Below, piece by piece: positions 13,313 through 26,152 of a stretch of DNA of 64,000 nucleotides. This stretch comes from Gordionus sp. m RMFG-2023 (Eukaryota; Nematomorpha; Gordioida; Chordodea; Parachordodidae). The stretch lies in contig NC_088778.1 in assembly GCF_954871325.1 (NCBI RefSeq), positions 30,861,120-30,925,119 of the forward strand, written 5' to 3'. The position numbers were made by a program, and so were the translations under genes. The notes under the pieces were generated by a model that saw only the letters and a program-made list of their open reading frames with translations, made no database searches and was not told the DNA's origin. The first letter of the stretch is position 1. Each line of letters begins with the position of its first letter.

Positions 13313-13473
13313 ACAGTGTTGTGATAATTTAATAAAACATATTGACGATTTAATTTAAACACATGCATATATTATAATCTTTACAAATGTACAACAAAAG
13401 AAATAATATAATTATATATGCATGTGTTTAAATTAAATAGTCAATATGTTTCTTTAAACCATCACAACACTGT
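13313..13473. mobile_element. Palindromic MITE with CAGTGTTGTG ends
   Basis: The arms ACAGTGTTGTGATAATTTAA and, at the right, CATCACAACACTGT are inverted; inner matches AACATATTGAC / GTCAATATGTT and AAACACATGCATATAT / ATATATGCATGTGTTT pair along most of the 160 bp. The terminal CAGTGTTG is hAT-like. No clear target duplication. Confidence 0.6.
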
Positions 13474-14734
13474 ACATACAACAATCAAAATAACAATGTC
13501 TAATAATCATTTATTAAGCCAACGACAATTTATTTTGTTGTAAATTTAAATGAGACAACACATGAGGTTTTATGGTATCATTCATATTTCATTTTTTTTC
13601 CCTAATTTTCAATTATAAAACAAATAAATATGGACCGCAGAAAAATATAAAGATGTGAAGAGGGATAAAAAATAATATAATTTATAATTATTACTATTAA
13701 AACTATAAACATGGAATATCATTGTCGTATTTTTATACACGAATTTATAGTAATTTTGCATAATGCCAATAACCAAAATAAGTAAGGTTGATTGGATTAT
13801 GATTAACATTGAAGAACACGTGATTTTATATTTCTTCGTGTTCGAATATAATTAAAAAAGAGATGATTATTAAAAATTATGAGATTTTTTTCCTAATATA
13901 TTTTTATATTTGAAATTATTGTAGAATGATTATTTTTCTTATAAAATTGATGATTAAAAAATTACCATGAAATGTTTCGTTTCTGAATTTTTGACGATTA
14001 TTAAATTAGTTTTTTTTATACAAAATTGTTGAAATTAAATAAAGAAAATTAACATCGTCCAATCGTTTCAATTTAATTGGAGAGTAAGTTTAGGAAATAA
14101 GGGAATTGTAACTTTTTTTTAATCATCACATCACATTCCATTTTTTTTAAAGGGAAAAAATGTACATATCGCTTCAACTAACATATGTGGTAAATTTTAA
14201 TATTATATTTTCACAATGTTGATCTTATCAAACTTAAAAAATTAAATTAAAATTAAAAGGACATATATTTAAGGAATACCACTTCATTAAGTACTATCCA
14301 TTTACAATATAAATCATGCCTGAAATTTTTTTTCATTGTCCTCTCAATATTTTCACTCATGATATTATCTCTTTTCCAACACATTATAACAAAATTGATC
14401 ACTATCTAAGTACTAAAAAAAATAGCCAATAAACGATAGTAAAACACAAATGCTCAATAATTAAATAAATATTTTTTTCAACACATTTTACCGAAAATTG
14501 ATCACTATCTAAAATTACTAAAAAAAAAATTGCAGTAAAATAATAAATAATAATTATCAGTATTTAAATAAAAATTAAGTCACTAACTGAGTAAGAAAAA
14601 TTTATAATTTGAAAATATTTAGTAGATCTTTATCTACGTATTCTCAATTGATCTTTATGCCTTATTCCCGTAATTCCGTCGGCAGATTCCACACAATTCA
14701 ATTTATTTCCTAATATATATATATATAAATTTGC

Positions 14735-14806
14735 GTAATATTTTTCTGGGTAAAATATTGAGTTAGCCGTTTTCTAAAAATAGGCACAAATCGAGTCGTT
14801 TGACAA
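14735..14806. mobile_element. Single arm of MITE family B
   Basis: Matches the right arm of the family at 45313-45520 (ATATTGAGTTAGCCGTTTT followed by a GAGTCGTTTGACAAC end). The left arm is missing, so this is a truncated copy. Confidence 0.55.
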
Positions 14807-14999
14807 CTTTATATATATATATATAAATAATTAAGAATCTTTTTAATATATCAAATATTTATTTAACTCTAATTTTATCAAGAATTACTTATATAAGTGC
14901 AATATAAATATATCCTCTAGATGGCGCATTATTTTAACAAATTTTTTTTTTCTTTAAAATTTAAGCAATGTTTAATAATATCTTGATTAAACTTTGCCC

Positions 15000-16638
15000 C
15001 AAAATTAAATCTTTTCTAGATATTTATGCATAAAAATTATTTTATGGTTGAAATCATGCATTTTTTAAAAAAAACTATATTTTGGTGATCTTCAAAGATT
15101 ATTTCTCAAAGATTTGATCATAAAAAATCTCTCGAAAAATAGCGAATTCGTATGAATAATTGAATTTAATATTTGTATTCGATTTGAATTATTATTCTTT
15201 TTTTTTTAAAAAAAAATATTATACAATTCATATAAAATATGATCAATTTTTTGTTAAATTTTTTTTTTTGTTACACTTAAGTTTTTTAGTTAAAATTATG
15301 ATCGATAAAATGAGCTGTTAGTTCTGAAAAAGGAAACGGAGTTGAGCTGGGTGTGAAGATCAAGTGAATTTATCTAATTTTTATTCCAGGAAATTATTGT
15401 CAATTATTTACTTTTTTTTTGCCAATATTATTATACATATTGACTTTATTGATGAATCAAGTCATTTAGGAACTCTTCATAATCATATGAATTTACAGTT
15501 TCAAAATTGTATAAATTTATAAATAATTTCTATTAAATTTTTTTTTTATCTATATTAAAAATTGATTTTCTTTATTTATAATAAAAAAAAATAATAAAAT
15601 ACATAAATCCATATTGAAAATAACATGATTAAAATGCAGATTAATAAAAAAAAACACATTCAGGTCTGAAATGGCATGGAACCTAATATATTAATTACGA
15701 CGATGTTGTTACTCCCTTAAATTTTGTAATGCTATTGCAAAGATTCTTGGGAGAACTTTTTGACAACTTGATCATCGAGGTCAATTCATGTATTGAAAAG
15801 AGTTCTTATATTATCTAATTATACTCGATTTATGTGTAAAATTTTAATTTTATCACAATATAAATTTTAAAGAATTAATTGTTTTAAGATTTTAAATTTT
15901 GATTTTTTGAATAATAATTCAGAAAGATGAAATAAGAATAATCTAAGTATTTATTATTTTTTTTAAAAAGTATCTGATTGGGCCCACAGTAAACTGCAAA
16001 AGATGCAGCTTATTTTCTATATTTAATTTTTTTTTAAATTTACATTTTAAAGTTTACTTCGTGGCCTAGTTATACTTTCGACCGCTGATTGGAAAGGTTG
16101 TTTCTCGGTGGACGGGTTTGGTTAAACCGGGTAACTTTTTAAACTGTGATTCGATGTTTAATGTTTCAATGTAAGAGTGGAATATTCAGAACGCTGAGTC
16201 CTCCAATGGGATTTAGACGATTTAATACAACCTCTGTGCACAAAAAAATTAACTAGGAAATAATATAAACCATAAAGGCATATACGTGATATGGAAAAGG
16301 AATAAATTTTTATGGTGGGTTATTTTGTATTATTATCCAAAACGTGCCCCCTCCTCCCAAAATGGTTTATATATTGGCGTGAATGAAAGGGTTAATATTT
16401 TATTTTTTATCTATATTCAATTAAATCTAATTTTGTATTGATTAGAGTCATTCTTTCCTCTATCAATGTTTCTTGATTATTAGAAATAGGTAGTATCTTA
16501 TTAAATTTCTAAACTAATATTGTTTTATAGAAAAAAACTACACCCATAGTTGATATAATCATTTATTTGTAACTTAAAAATGTGTGCTATGTAAATAAAC
16601 TAGACGCATGTGCTTTAATTTAATATTTGTTAACATAA
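15000..16638. other. AT-rich intergenic DNA downstream of the receptor gene
   Basis: No coding segment recognised. A GC-richer patch at about 16065-16210 is open only over short distances and has no family resemblance. On the minus strand an AATAAA at 16567-16562, about 70 nt after the receptor stop, may serve as its polyadenylation signal. Confidence 0.4.
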
Positions 16639-18524
16639 TTAATGGCGCTCTATTTTATGTCGAAGAATGAAGCACTCTAATTTTAATAACCAGGAACGCA
16701 TCTTAATCCTATTCCCTATTTCTGGCAAAGTCATTATCATAATCCACGGGGTAATGGCTGCACTAAGAAACTCCAAAAAACTTACCACATTTATCATGCT
16801 CAAAGGAGGCTCCCTGTTGGGTTTGAATAATTTGGGCGGGCCATCTGCCTCTGGATCGTAAAAAGAATAAGCAAGAGTCGTGATTACTAAAGGTAATATA
16901 CATATAAATTTTAAAATGGCTATGCGAATTTGCAATTTTATAAGGATTATTTCAGTCTCTGGGATTAATATATAGCCTAATGGATTTAGACCTCCAAAAT
17001 ATGCCTTATCGGTATAATCTATCGTAAGACGGCTGGGATTAGTGCGATCGTAGATGCTTGATAAGATGTTAAAAACCTTGTTTTTCTGATCACATGATAG
17101 GCGAATCCGATTAATCCATCTATCCGAATTTATTATACTAGCTTGGACATTTTCCACTAAACAGTCTTGAGTAATAGTTTCAAGGTCCCTATTCTCGTGT
17201 CCCATTATTTTTAAGTTAATAAGCTGGTCATGATGGCCGCAACTTTTTTTCCTATCAATAAAATTCTTCTCAGTTTTATTACCAAACAAATTATTATTCC
17301 CACTTTTCCCATTTGGCTCATCGCTTTTACATTGTTTTGTGAACGATATCTTGGTCAAGTTTATGACTCTCCTCCTTACTCTAATGAAATTGAAATTGCA
17401 TAGGGTGAATATCAATGTCAACACATTCACTATCAGGCCCGATAATAGGTCCAAAAAATTAGCACCGTAGGATCTACGCGGTCGATATTTTTTTCTAAAG
17501 TATAACCTCAATGGGGAACTAGTAATATCGCCTTTTTGGTTAACTAGTAGATTCTCTATATTTTTTAAAATATATATTCCATATGTATAAATATAATTCA
17601 TTTGCTGAATTTATGCTATTTCTAAAAAAAAAAAATTTTAACGATTTTATAATTTCGTATTATCAAACTATTATAAATAATTATAGCTTATTAAATTAAT
17701 CAATAGCTGCATTTTATTTACAACATTCATAAAGCTCCAAACCCCAGACGCAGTCATTAATGTTATGGAATTAAGTTTTTTTTTTATAAAATGAACATAC
17801 TTTTATACTTCTGCATGACATCGTTTGAAACTATTTTTAAGTTTGTTTTGGATGTCCTTTTTTTTATAGAGGACTTTTCTTTTTGTCTTTCGAGACTCTC
17901 ATTGTAGATACTATTATTAAAGTGTTTAACGTTTTTCTTAATGAAAGTAATATTATGTAATTCCAAACTCCGCGAAAATGGTAAAGCAGTGGTATGATCG
18001 AAACGGCGGCTAATTATCGTGAGTTTGAGCGGCGCTCTAACTGGCATATCCTGGTAAACTATTTTGAACCAAGTGACACGCGGCATTGATAATAAGAGTC
18101 CCGTGGCAAGGCACATCAGAGATGCGAATCGCACGAATTCCATATTTTTTAGCAATGTGAATGGGTCCCGTTTTACTACTATCAGGTAACGTTCGATACT
18201 AAACAACAACATAATAAACGATATGGTCTTAGACAACGTGCTTCTAATTACGGGATGATAGAATGCCATATATATAACGTGGTATAAGTTATGCACCCAT
18301 AGCAAATTGTGATATAGGCTTAAAAAATACAACCAGGGCGATAGGAAATATATTAAACCGAGAATCAAATCCATTATGTTAATGAATCGAATGAAACATA
18401 CACCCGTAGAGTATATGCTCTGAAAGTGCCTCGAATATTGTAATAAGTAAAAATTGGAAGTTATACTTATAAACGATGTCACAGGTGGTAAGATTACGTA
18501 ATAGATATATTTTATGTTCAGCAT
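16639..18524 (-). CDS. Divergent rhodopsin-class seven-helix receptor, FMRFamide-receptor-like
   Basis: Predicted G-protein-coupled receptor of the plasma membrane, 546 residues from two exons: 18524-17801 and 17555-16639, joined by a GTATGT donor and an ATATAG acceptor in matching phase. The ATG at 18524 is chosen; the frame upstream holds only a TTG before a stop. Exon 1 encodes helices 1-4: N in helix 1 (ITSNFYLL), D in helix 2 (NIMDLIL), and SIERYLIVV at the end of helix 3 in place of DRY. Exon 2 encodes helices 5-7; an LRLYFRKKY...Y segment before helix 5 and basic RVRRR after it recall peptide receptors of the FMRFamide type. Odd points: helix 6 has CILP instead of CWxP, helix 7 has TPWIM instead of NPxxY, the conserved Cys before helix 3 is not evident, and the loops after helices 4 and 5 are over 100 residues each. 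Seven-helix topology is fairly clear; the ligand is unknown. The junction is inferred. Confidence 0.75.
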
Positions 18525-18539
18525 GATACGCGGTGGCAA

Positions 18540-19556
18540 TGAATATTATAAAATGTCTATTTTTAAAATCTAATATAAAATTGAATATTTTGGATTTGGA
18601 TCAAAAACCTAATATTGATCCGAAATTATTACAAACAAACAATAAAGGATAACTTGAATGGATAATTTTTTCTTTCATATTTATTATTAATTAAAAAATA
18701 AAAATTGTTATACTAGAAGAATAATTACTGTAATTAAATTACAATATATTTTTGCCGATAAAAAAAAAATTGTTATATATATGTAGGGGAGTGCAAAATA
18801 TTATTTAAAAGAGATTTATTTACTTATTTTATTCTGTCATATCGTTCTAATAATTATTAATATGTGTAATTGATTCGAGTTTAAGTAGAATTGTATGGTC
18901 AAAATTTTCAACCTTTAAACAACTATTGGTTTATTAATTTATATTATACAAGATGTTTTACGACTACCCAATTCTCTATCATAACCTTACAATTATTTAG
19001 AAAATTTTAAAAGATTTATTGATGATACATTTTTGCCCAAAATTTTGTGTAAGATATCTTTTTTGAAGACCCGATTTAAAAAAAATTAGCGATTTCAGGC
19101 ATATACTTAAAAAGATTTTATAATTATTTTTCTAATAAATCTTAATTTTGATTGAAGATTTCTTATCTTGAAAAGCAATTAAAACTCTATTTTATAAGGT
19201 AATTCTATTCAATTAATATACTATTCTAAAGTCATATTTAAATAAATATAAAAAAACTAGAGAATATTTATTTGGGAGTTTACAACATTATATATAGCTT
19301 GATTATATTGTATATGTATTAAGATTAATACTTAACCTTTATTATATTGTTTAGCGGTCAGGGTTAGTAAGCATTGCTATATTTGTTTGAAAATAAGATA
19401 TATTATAAAGAAACTAAATAATTAATTTATTAAATATAATCCTTTAATTCTTACACGTGATTTTTTAAAGGTTATATAAATATACTAATACATAATATTT
19501 TATAAATGGTAATTATTGTTAATTATATGATATTTTTCTTTTCCAGTATCAACTAA
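18540..19556. other. AT-rich region upstream of the receptor
   Basis: Intergenic DNA 5' of the receptor gene. No open frame, repeat or promoter motif that can be supported. Confidence 0.4.
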
Positions 19557-19735
19557 GGTTGGGTAAGGGTTAAATGTCGGGTAATTCGGCTCAATTTTTA
19601 GGCGCCTACCGGAGAAAATCCTTTAACATTGAGGTGTTCTACTTCCAAATTTGAGCTGCTATCTTTTTAAGAAAAATTCTGAGGCCAAAGTAATAGTGAT
19701 TTTTTTTAGTGGCTTAAAAATATAGTAAATTACCA
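19557..19735. mobile_element. Second copy of the TAGTTGGGTAA MITE, inverted
   Basis: Read in the opposite direction to the element at 7958-8204: GTTGGGTAAGGGTTAAATGTCG, CCGGAGAAAATCCT and AAATTTGAGCTGCTATCTTT match that copy's complement. The ends are degraded and no target duplication is evident. Confidence 0.65.
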
Positions 19736-20046
19736 AAATATTTGTATCAAGCACAATAATAATAGAAAATATTACTTTTTTTAAGCCAAAACAATTCAAA
19801 AAACGAATTCAATTACATTAGCTTTAATGCATATCGAAAACCGCAAGTGTCTTATTAATTTTTTAATACTTTTTTTATATTTAGTTTTTATTTATAATTA
19901 AATTATTTCTAGTTTTTTTTATAAAATATAAAACAAAGAGGGAAAACAAAATTAATGGAATCGTTCTAATGAATAATTCCATTAAAACTAATGTAATTGG
20001 CTTTTATGTTTTTATTTTTTTCAAAAAATGTGACAGAACTTCTATT

Positions 20047-21023
<977 letters not shown>

Positions 21024-21029
21024 ATCCTT

Positions 21030-22040
21030 TTTTTCTCCTGAAAAATAAAGTATGGAAAAACAAAATTTACCCTAATATTTATTTTATTTATTTAAGCAAT
21101 GTTGTGTACCCGTATTAGGGTTCAAGAATCTTAAATATTTGGTGAAAATGTTGATAAAGGGAACTTGATTCGGAATGGATTTTTTCTAAGGGGTCCGGGG
21201 TTAGATGGGAAATTCATAAATCGGTTCATGTTTAATCTGCGGTCTCAAAATGCATAACCGCAATTTTTTTAAATTTACGAATCCCAATTTGGGATATACA
21301 ACTAAACCGTGATTTATTGATAACCTTGATTAAATTTTAAAATTGTAACAAAAATATTTTTAAATCCGACTCCCATCTGGAAAAATATTCTTGATCTGAT
21401 TCAACCCAAAATTAAAAATAATCAAAATTCTGACCGAAAACTCAAGTCGGGGCGCGGAGCTTAAAACTAGAATAATCGTTTCTTATGCAATTTATGACTG
21501 TGTATCGAATCAGCTGTATATGCAATATTTTGTTGTAACTTCTCGTGACTAAAATTAAATATATTATGTATACATGTTTTGAGCATGGGATGATCTCTGG
21601 CTATAACAGCTGACCGTGAGAGTGAACTTATGAGATCGATTTTGCTTTAGTATATCAATAATTCAATTATTATAAAGATAGGCTGTTAAATCGCTAGCAA
21701 TTTTTTCGCATCACGCCTTCTATAATCCGAAATCGTAGTAAAATAAATAGGATATGAGTAGGGTCCCGATTTTTTTACTTTACGGCAAAACTGGCTACAT
21801 ATTGATTTATGCTTTCTCCCGATTTTCCTAAAAAAAATTCTCCCTCATTTATTCTTTTAATTTTTTAAAATATGAAATAATTAAAAATAGCTTCACCAGA
21901 AACTTACGCTATCAATTTTTAATTTAATTCAATCATATATATATTTTAAAAGGCATCTTGTTTTTGTTTATTTTCTTTAATCCATTTTTGAGAAAGGAAT
22001 TAATATCTTTCAATTTTAAAATAAATTGTCATGATGAATC
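21030..22040. other. Intergenic DNA, nothing recognised
   Basis: Mixed-composition non-coding DNA. Short GC-richer patches at 21120-21240 and 21420-21480 have no coding potential that I can support. Confidence 0.4.
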
Positions 22041-22044
22041 ATAT

Positions 22045-22125
22045 GAAAGAAAGAAAAGAAGGAAGGAAGGAAGGAAGGAAGGAAGGAAGGAAGGAAGGAA
22101 GGAAGGAAGGAAGGTAAGGAAGGAT
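22045..22125. repeat. GGAA microsatellite
   Basis: About 16 tandem GGAA units preceded by AAAGAAAGAAAAGAA. The same tetranucleotide, on the complementary strand, makes up part of the large pyrimidine tract at 20790-20908. Confidence 0.95.
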
Positions 22126-22479
22126 GGAGAGATAATGCGAGTGATATATTTTTATGTAAATGTGAAGTAAGTATTTCATATAATTTTTTTGAAATCAAGC
22201 TAAAGGAAGAGTCCATCATGTAAAAAAAAATTCAGCACGGCAAAAACATATTTCCATTTTGAAAATAAGGAATCATCAAATAATATCCAACCATACTTCA
22301 AAAACAATAATTTATGTGATGATAATACAGCGATAGCCAAAACGACATTCATTTATCCCACGATAAAACATTAGCTTAATTATTTAACTACAGATTGAGC
22401 TACAAACTTATATTGTCTATATACTCTTTCCTGATTCAAAAATAGCCAAAAGCATAAAATATAGAAGAACAAACCTCAA

Positions 22480-23930
22480 AAATGGTATTAAATATTGTAG
22501 GTTCCGAAACTAAGAAACACATCTTAGAGGATATGAAGGAAAATCATCCATTTTCTCTAATAACGGATGATGGAAATATTTTAAACATTCCCAATAATTC
22601 TGCACTATTTTAATAAAGAAAGAAGTGTTTCAAAAGTAAACTTCTAAAAAATATTTTGATCGGATTCGGAGAAATCTAAGAATATTGCGTCTATTCTTGG
22701 GAAAAGCATTGGGAATTGTAAGCTTCCATCCACTATCATTTGTAACAGTGCCGATAACGCATGTGAATTTCGGAAAAGGGCAAAGTGTAAAAACGGAATT
22801 ATTAGTTCTGAATGAGATATTATCCCCACTGGTTACCTGTGCCCTACAATTCACAATGCGGGAAGAAAGGGGGCAGGCTTCATTAACAATATACTTAGAA
22901 ATAATTGCTACGAATATGCTATACCGAATTCAACAAATCCACAAACGGCTATCTATTTTAAAATAAATTATGGATTTTCAAGATATTGAATGGTCCGAAT
23001 TTTCTAAGAATTGTTCCTGGCTATCATTAAAACCAGCTCACCAAAGACTTTACAAAAATTATTTAGCTGTTAAATCTTATATTTTTTTAATAGCAAAAAA
23101 AAATCCCAATTCAATATTAATTATTTTTTTGTAAATGTATTCACCCAGGCTTATTTACGCCTAGTTATTAATATAAGGACGACCTTAAATAACGTGGTTA
23201 AAAAGTTGAAATCCGGAAATTCTATTGCAATGGAGATGTTTTTCATTAATGAATAAATTAGTTACAACTTAAAAAGCCCAAGTTATTAATAACTTTTATG
23301 GTTCGGTTGTTTTTAAAAACGGATAACTCAATATTTTTAGCCAGAAAAATATTGCCTAAGCCTGGAGATTTTGCTAATAGATATCCAAACCTTTGTTCCT
23401 TCTACAAACAAAATCTCTCAGGCTTGAGTAATATTATTCTAGATGAAATATTGAGTTAGCCGTTTTTAAAAATCGGCTCAAAACGAGCCGTTTAACAGCA
23501 CTAGTTAGTTATAAGGCAAAATCTTGTAAAATGTGATGATCATGATGAAATCTCATCATTTTAAAATGAAGATAATAAATTCATTATAACAATCATTTCT
23601 TATTTAGAAGAAAAAAAAGATGAATTCAAATTCGTGGAAGTTGAATTAATAATAATCAATTTTAATATATAAGGTATAATATTGAATTAAGCGAATTGTT
23701 TAAGGAATTCATTGCTTTAAAATACACTTATAGAATAAAATAATAATATCGAATTTTTTTTTATAGAAATATGCAATATTATATTCTCGCTTTCACCGCA
23801 TTCAAACGCTGATTCAGAGCGCATATTTAGTTTAATGGAAATATTTAGGCGGAAAGATCGTAATCGGTTATCTTTATAAGTTTTAGAAGAGGAATATAGG
23901 ATTAAACATACATTTAATTCTATACCTCAA
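22480..23930 (+). pseudogene. Decayed hAT-family transposase
   Basis: Plus-strand fragments in order: HILEDMKENHPFSLITDDG at about 22525-22580, resembling the hAT catalytic-region motif around the first acidic residue, and SPHSNADSERIFSLM at about 23790-23840, the hAT C-terminal dimerisation motif, followed by RNRLSL and a stop. Frames are broken by several stops, and a family B MITE (23300-23508) sits inside. Likely an inactive hAT transposon related to ZBED/SCAND3-type transposases; no ends identified. Confidence 0.65.
23300..23508. mobile_element. MITE family B copy in decayed hAT
   Basis: Contains AACTCAATATTTTTAGCCAG near the left and ATTGAGTTAGCCGTTTTTAA near the right, ending GAGCCGTTTAACAGCACTA. 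The left terminus is eroded. The same fold-back unit occurs at 45313 and 46933. Confidence 0.75.
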
Positions 23931-23942
23931 AAGATTTTATAT

Positions 23943-24016
23943 AGCCGGGGTGGACTAGTGGGTTATGATTTATGCTTGGAAACAGAAGGTCCCAGGTTCA
24001 ATCCTATCCTGGTAAG
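23943..24016 (+). other. tRNA-derived sequence (SINE head or relic)
   Basis: GCCGGGGTGGACTAGTGGG resembles a tRNA 5' end with an A box, and GGTCCCAGGTTCAATCC is a good B box about 35 bp later. The T loop region carries extra bases and the 3' acceptor strand does not pair well with the 5' end, so a working tRNA is unlikely. It sits directly upstream of the LINE fragment at 24091. Confidence 0.5.
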
Positions 24017-24090
24017 GAGCCGTAAAAATTTTCAGGTTTTTCTTCGATGACTTATGTGCAAAGACATTTGATGAATTTCTAGGCTTAGAG

Positions 24091-25425
24091 ATGACACCCC
24101 GGTCACCGACAGACTTTGACAACGGGGTGCCAAGATACTTGTCTAATAAAAAAAAGAAGGATACGAACAAAAATATGAATATGAAAGCTAGGAGGGCGTT
24201 CCCTCCAAGCGACGCGCCAGGGTGCAGACCTCATCCTCTGAAAAGTAAAATAAAGGTCAAAGCAAAGAAAACAAGGTTAGGGAGCTTGAATATTGGGACA
24301 CTTAAAGGTAAAACTATAGAATTGGCATCAATGTTGAACAAGAGAAAAGTTGATATAGCATGCATGCAAGAGACGAAATGGAGAGGTCAGAAGACTCTAA
24401 TGATTGGAGATGAGTAATAAATACTATAATCGAATTGTTAGTAATAGGAAGGGTGTCATCCTCAGTCAAGATCTAACCTCCTCAGTGGTAAAAGTTAACA
24501 GGATCTCTGGATCTCTGATAGACTAATTAAAATAAAACTGTGCATTGGTCAATCTACTGTACATTCTTTTAGTATGTGCTCCTCAAACGGGTTGCAAAAA
24601 AGAAGAAAAAGGAGCTATCCTTGATAAAGCTATAATGGAAATCCCTAAGGATGACCTAGTCATAATAGGTGGAGACTAAAATGCGCATGTGGGAAAAGCA
24701 AGAGACAGCTACAAAAGGCATCGTGGTGGTTTTGGATATGGAGAAAGAAGTGATGAAGGAGAGCATGTACTGAAATTTGCGCAAGCCTTACGACCTTGCC
24801 TTAGTCAACACTTACTATAAGAAAAAGGACAGTCATTATAATAACATGTGAAGGTAGTACAAGGAAAACCCAGTAGATTACATGCTAATCTTTCGCAACT
24901 ACAAAGAGCAATGGCATACGATGACATGTACATAGAACTACATAAAACAAAGGCTACAGATTAGCCAAACAGCGAGATAAGAATTCTAAGGATATAAATG
25001 TAGCCACGAAAGTAATCAAAAAATAAAGATGGGAAATTGATAATAAAGGAAAAAGAAATAATCACATGCCTCCTATTTGGATAAATATCCTAAAAAGGCA
25101 CGGACTAAAAGTTAACAGAGGACAGACGGAGTGAAATAGGCTCCACTATACAAACAAACGGCACATTAGAGAAAGAGATAAAGAGTAAAATTAATCAAGG
25201 ATGGCTAAAGTGAAGATCTTTGCTCTTTAACAAAAGAATCCCACACAAAATTTACAGTTACCAATTATTCTATATAGTTCGGATCAGACGAGAGAAGTCT
25301 ACAAATTATGGAGATGAGAATGCTGAGGATGATTGCTAGGAAGATTAAAAATAGTTCATATTAAGACTAAAATAATGGTGAACAGACTTGGGTGGTTAAG
25401 TCAGGTAGAGTTTGGAAGTATATGT
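24091..25425 (+). pseudogene. Decayed non-LTR retrotransposon (RTE-like), endonuclease and RT C-terminus
   Basis: An open frame at 24091-24417 contains LGSLNIGTLKGKTIEL and CMQETKWRGQ, the N-terminal motifs of the apurinic-type endonuclease of LINEs. Further on, in shifted frames, come DLVIIGGD-stop-NAHVGK (about 24655-24695), GGFGYGERSDEGE (about 24725-24765) and a C-terminal-like segment MRMLRMIARKIK (about 25310-25350). The reverse transcriptase core is missing, so a large internal deletion is inferred. The endonuclease phrasing is closest to RTE-type elements as I know them. Confidence 0.75.
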
Positions 25426-25429
25426 AACA

Positions 25430-26152
25430 AAAATCTTCCGAAAAATATGTATTGATTTTTTAAATGATATCTATTAATTATATTTAAAAAAATATATATT
25501 ATACAATCTCCCTTTATTTTTACTGAGTATTAGATATATTTGTTAGCGTCAATGTGTTTTTCCGGCAGTGTGATATTTTTACAACTTTAAATCATTTTTT
25601 GAGCCCGTTTTCTTAAATTTAGTAATTTGAATTTATAGGAAATGTATCATTCTATCATGTTTGAGAACACCTACCCTATAAATAACAGACAATTTCGCCA
25701 TGAATTAATATAATTTGTACTAGTTTTTCCATACATTTTTTTTTATACAAATTATAAATGACTCATAGGTTAACGGCAAAATTATTTAAAATTCGTAACA
25801 TAGGTATTCCAAACATGCTGGAATGCATTTCCGGAAAAATCCGATTTTTAAATTTAATAAAACGTACTCAAAAAATGATTTTAAAGTTGAAAAAATAACA
25901 CATTGACGCTAACATATTCATATTATTTTTTTTGAATTGTGGTTAAAATTCTCCCGCCTTTTTGTTTGAATGAATCTGGCATCTCTGGAGATGAGTCATA
26001 TTACTAATTCTGAATCGCCCAAAATTAAATTGTATAAAATAGAAAATATTTTATTTAAAATAATCGTTTAAAAATAGAATGCTTCTTTATTTCTAGAATG
26101 CGTAATTGTTATTTTCTTCATAAAAACAATTTTTTTTCTCTTCTGAACCTAA
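25430..26152. other. Intergenic DNA before the unknown gene
   Basis: AT-rich. Two segments, 25530-25610 and 25850-25920, are inverted relative to each other (GCGTCAATGTGTTTTTCCGG... and ...AACACATTGACGCTAAC), suggesting a fold-back element at about 25540-25915. No gene. Confidence 0.45.

Noticed and set aside
16667-16861. Plus-strand open frame across the receptor 3' region
   Set aside because: It is the antisense shadow of the minus-strand receptor exon.
22630-22966. Overlapping open frames on both strands of about 75-93 codons
   Set aside because: They lie within a decayed hAT region and neither matches a recognisable domain.
23943-24016. Functional tRNA gene
   Set aside because: A and B boxes are good, but the acceptor strands do not pair and the T loop is too long.
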